A DNA stretch of 7,922 nucleotides from Gorillibacterium sp. (GTDB lineage: Bacteria; Bacillota; Bacilli; Paenibacillales; NBRC-103111). The notes below the pieces were generated by a model. The model worked only from the letters and a program-made list of their open reading frames with translations, had not been told where the DNA came from and made no database searches. Positions 5,818-7,922 of this stretch are shown here, piece by piece. The translations under genes were made by a program, and so were the position numbers. The stretch lies in the NCBI GenBank assembly GCA_014380705.1, contig JACMJI010000261.1, forward strand, positions 1 through 7,922, given 5' to 3'. Position 1 is the first letter of the stretch; the number at the start of each line of letters is the position of its first letter.

Positions 5818-5863
5818 AGAGGGAATGTCTTTTGCATTGTTTTACAAGGCACGGTTAAGGGAT

Positions 5864-5920
5864 GGGTACGCAAGGACGGTTACAGTTCGAGACCGATTTG
5901 CGTAATGACCCAGAGATCGG
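5864..5920 (+). promoter_or_regulatory. Potentially structured mRNA leader with two exclusive pairings
   Basis: One fold pairs GGGT (5864-5867), ACGCAA (5868-5873) and CGGT (5877-5880) with ACCG (5892-5895), TTGCGT (5898-5903) and ACCC (5908-5911), 14 bp in all. A competing fold pairs CCGAT (5893-5897) with ATCGG (5916-5920), just upstream of the GGAGGT ribosome site at 5927-5932. It does not match any riboswitch class I can recognise. The regulatory role is an inference from structure and position only. Confidence 0.35.
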
Positions 5921-5938
5921 CAGGACGGAGGTGCCAGC

Positions 5939-7525
5939 ATGGCGCTCTTAAAAATTCCAGCAAACCGCATCGAGCACGTGATCAAAGCTATGGAATCAAA
6001 TATGGAGCCCGTTGTTTTGGCACGGGGCTGGAACTATTTTCATCGGGGAAGTGTCGGTGAGCTTGAGCTTGCAGGCGGAACCCTGCTTCATGCCAAGGTT
6101 AAGGAAATGAAGGACTGTGATGTCGTTCTAAACCTTGAACATGTAGAAGAAAGCAGCTGTACCTGTACGACAGGGGGGAAATGGTGCAAGCATAAAGCCG
6201 CGGTTCTGTTCAAGGCTTATTCTCTTCACGGTAGACCAGAGCTGCTATTTGTTAGTATGCAAAAAGCGGCAGGTGCCAAGCTCCGTGCCCGTGAGAAAGC
6301 CGCACGACCAGCCAAACAAGCACCAGCTGCTGCACCAAGAGCAACAGAATTGCCGAATGAATGGCATCAATATTTTGAGCGCCGCTTCAGTGGCTTTATT
6401 CTAAGTTATCAGCAATCTGTGGAAAGCTTCTACCGGGCGGCACGGGAGACACTAACCCCCTTTGCCATTAGTTGGGGCGAACCTCTTGCCGGCATGTTTC
6501 AAATGCACGTTATGCTTTTTGTGCTGCGGAGAATTGACCGGTTTCGCAAAGATAATCAATCGTCCTATGTGACGTATTATAACGAGAATGCAGCGAGGAA
6601 TACGGCTACCCTATGCAGGGAGAGCCTTAGAGTTGCCGCAAGCCAAACCGATGCAGCCCTTATTCGCAAACGCTGGCCCAACCACTATAAACAGACCAAG
6701 GAAATCGTCCGCGACATGCTGCTAGGTGTTCAGGCCGAGGCTTCGGATCAGTTGGATACTTACCGGTTGCTCTGGCAGGAGTTTTTCCTAAAGAGTGAGA
6801 GCAGTACGGAGGAGCAGGCTTGGCTCCGGTCATTGAACCCCGCCGAGTTCCCTAGCAGGCAGCAGGATTTTATCGTGCTGGCGCTTTCCCATTTTCTCTT
6901 TTTGAGTGGCGATGACGACTCCGCAATTGCGACTCTTGAGCAGCTTAATACGCGGCAGCCTGCGGATTTCGAAGGCACGTTAGCCCATCTGTCTCGGCAG
7001 AAAGAATGGGTACGGATGATGAAGTGGCTGCGTTGGCTGTTGCCTGCACTGCCCCGCGCTCGTCAGGAGGAGTTTCACCGCCTCTGCGTCTACTGGACGG
7101 AGGCCGCTCGGGAAACGGGTGCGCATGAGGAGTGGATCCTTGCGATCCGGGCCCTTCTGCCCCGCAGCTACCCATATTACACAGAATACCTTATGAAGCA
7201 TGGCCGCTATCGGGAGTGGGTTGATCTTCAGCTTGCGGGTCGTGTTCCTATCGCGAGTTTATACACCTCTGAATTTAAGCTGATTCGTGACGCTGAGCCT
7301 GCCCTGATGCTTCCCTTGTATCATCAGTCGATTGAGCGATTAATCGCCATGAAGAATCGCAACTCTTACACAGAGGCCGTGCGTCTGTTAAAAAAGCTGC
7401 GTTCGTGCTATCGAGATTTGGAACAGGTCCAGCGTTGGAATGATTATGTCGACCGTCTAATGGAGAAGTATGCAAGGCTGCGTGCCCTGCAAGAGGAATT
7501 GCAGAAAGGAAAGTTGCTTCTATGA
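5939..7525 (+). CDS. ywqB: SWIM zinc-finger protein (YwqB-like)
   Basis: The product is 528 residues. The N-terminal part includes VLARGWNYFHRGSVGEL (26-42), then a SWIM zinc finger with ligands Cys74-x-Cys76 and Cys83-x-His85 (CTCTTGGKWCKH). An Ala/Lys/Arg/Pro-rich linker (about 108-138) joins it to a long, mostly helical C-terminal region with no motif I recognise. SWIM domains bind DNA or protein and often occur with SNF2-type ATPases; the next gene appears to encode one. The pairing matches B. subtilis ywqB-ywqA, recalled from general knowledge, so the symbol is by resemblance and gene order. Start: ATG at 5939 with GGAGGT at 5927-5932, 6 nt upstream. The stop overlaps the next start as ATGA. 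Base composition is clearly more GC-rich than in the left half of the window. Confidence 0.88.
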   Translation: MALLKIPANRIEHVIKAMESNMEPVVLARGWNYFHRGSVGELELAGGTLLHAKVKEMKDCDVVLNLEHVEESSCTCTTGGKWCKHKAAVLFKAYSLHGRPELLFVSMQKAAGAKLRAREKAARPAKQAPAAAPRATELPNEWHQYFERRFSGFILSYQQSVESFYRAARETLTPFAISWGEPLAGMFQMHVMLFVLRRIDRFRKDNQSSYVTYYNENAARNTATLCRESLRVAASQTDAALIRKRWPNHYKQTKEIVRDMLLGVQAEASDQLDTYRLLWQEFFLKSESSTEEQAWLRSLNPAEFPSRQQDFIVLALSHFLFLSGDDDSAIATLEQLNTRQPADFEGTLAHLSRQKEWVRMMKWLRWLLPALPRARQEEFHRLCVYWTEAARETGAHEEWILAIRALLPRSYPYYTEYLMKHGRYREWVDLQLAGRVPIASLYTSEFKLIRDAEPALMLPLYHQSIERLIAMKNRNSYTEAVRLLKKLRSCYRDLEQVQRWNDYVDRLMEKYARLRALQEELQKGKLLL

Positions 7526-7922
7526 CCACCTTAGGAACCTATACAATAGAAGCGGATTGGCTGGAGGAGGGCGCGCTCTTTCTCTGGGGAAAGCGGGGCC
7601 AAAGTATTGTTCCTGCGGAAGAGGTCAAGGACCATCTCTTCGCTTGGCATGAGCCTTCCTTTTATGGCACATTTGTTGAAACGGTTGAGCAGGATTACCG
7701 AATGGGTGTTAAGCTTTCGGCACAGGAAGCGTTTGATTATTTTTGCCATACCCCTCCCCTGGTGCATGCTGATTACTTATGGAGCGAGACTGCTGAGGAT
7801 TTGCGTCAGCTTTCTCCCTATTTGAGGTCTGCCCTGGAAAATGGCTGTTTCATGCCGGATTATGAACAGTGGAAGCATGGATCGCTTGGCTGGAGACTGG
7901 AGCTGCCGGATGAGGCTAGCCC
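7522..7922 (+). CDS. ywqA: SNF2-type helicase, N-terminal part (truncated by window)
   Basis: An open frame of 133 codons begins at ATG 7522, overlaps the SWIM gene stop by 4 bp (ATGA), and runs off the window without a stop. GAAAGGA at 7504-7510 is its ribosome site. The visible residues (MTTLGTYTIEADWLEEGALFLWGK, then HEPSFYGTFVETV, and an acidic helical stretch ending LGWRLELPDEAS) resemble the helicase-associated N-terminal region of Firmicute SNF2/Rad54-like ATPases. These are usually about 900-1000 residues, with the ATPase motifs well beyond this point. No Walker motif is visible here, so the call rests on this resemblance and on coupling to a SWIM protein. Confidence 0.7.
   Translation, partial: MTTLGTYTIEADWLEEGALFLWGKRGQSIVPAEEVKDHLFAWHEPSFYGTFVETVEQDYRMGVKLSAQEAFDYFCHTPPLVHADYLWSETAEDLRQLSPYLRSALENGCFMPDYEQWKHGSLGWRLELPDEAS

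Noticed and set aside
7275..7529. Antisense frames inside the SWIM gene (also 6760-7201)
   Set aside because: GC-rich coding sequence often leaves open antisense frames. No start signals and no recognisable proteins.
1..7922. CRISPR array, tRNA, rRNA, phage or toxin-antitoxin genes
   Set aside because: No regularly spaced repeats, cloverleaf-like sequence, phage proteins or typical small toxin/antitoxin pairs were found on either strand.

Overview
The window looks like chromosomal DNA of a low-to-mid GC Firmicute, most likely Paenibacillus or a close relative. This rests on G-rich Shine-Dalgarno sites, TTG/GTG starts, a padR gene coupled to a HAAS-type membrane protein, and a gene pair resembling Bacillus subtilis ywqB-ywqA. 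The genus is an inference; no rRNA or marker gene is present. Base composition shifts: the left half (about 1-3650) is visibly AT-richer than the right half (about 3735 onward).

Layout. (i) 17-373 (+): a small lipoprotein of unknown function. (ii) 1605-431 (-): a two-gene operon of a PadR regulator and a three-span membrane protein, closed by a strong terminator (427-379) and preceded by a palindromic AT-rich operator region (1638-1674). (iii) 1606-2043: a 438-bp stretch without an intact gene. It holds the padR control region, a complete minus-strand terminator (1764-1721), a vestigial 3' end of a sulfurtransferase gene (1880-1800), and the promoter/operator of the next gene. (iv) 2044-3624 (+): a TetR-family repressor and an alpha/beta hydrolase, 33 bp apart. 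The tetR promoter carries a perfect 8-4-8 inverted repeat between -35 and -10, so autoregulation is likely. (v) 4571-3735 (-): an intact two-domain rhodanese/sulfurtransferase converging on the hydrolase, with a long hairpin between them. (vi) 4759-5672 (+): a bacteriohemerythrin with all expected iron ligands and a GNAT acetyltransferase starting 2 bp after it, then a strong terminator (5713-5770). (vii) 5939 to the end (+): a SWIM zinc-finger protein and, overlapping it by ATGA, the start of a probable SNF2-type helicase that runs off the window. A roughly 115-nt potentially structured leader precedes this pair.

The most notable structure is the duplicated sulfurtransferase 3' end. A 38-nt identical direct repeat (1816-1853 and 3754-3791), within a longer diverged homology of about 110 bp, brackets the tetR-hydrolase pair. 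The intact gene lies on one side, and a gene tail with its own terminator lies on the far side. This is the arrangement expected if the tetR-hydrolase module was inserted at the 3' end of the sulfurtransferase gene and displaced its original tail. A decayed paralogue is the main alternative. No integrase, transposase, tRNA, rRNA or CRISPR array was found. I found no clearly new multi-gene system.
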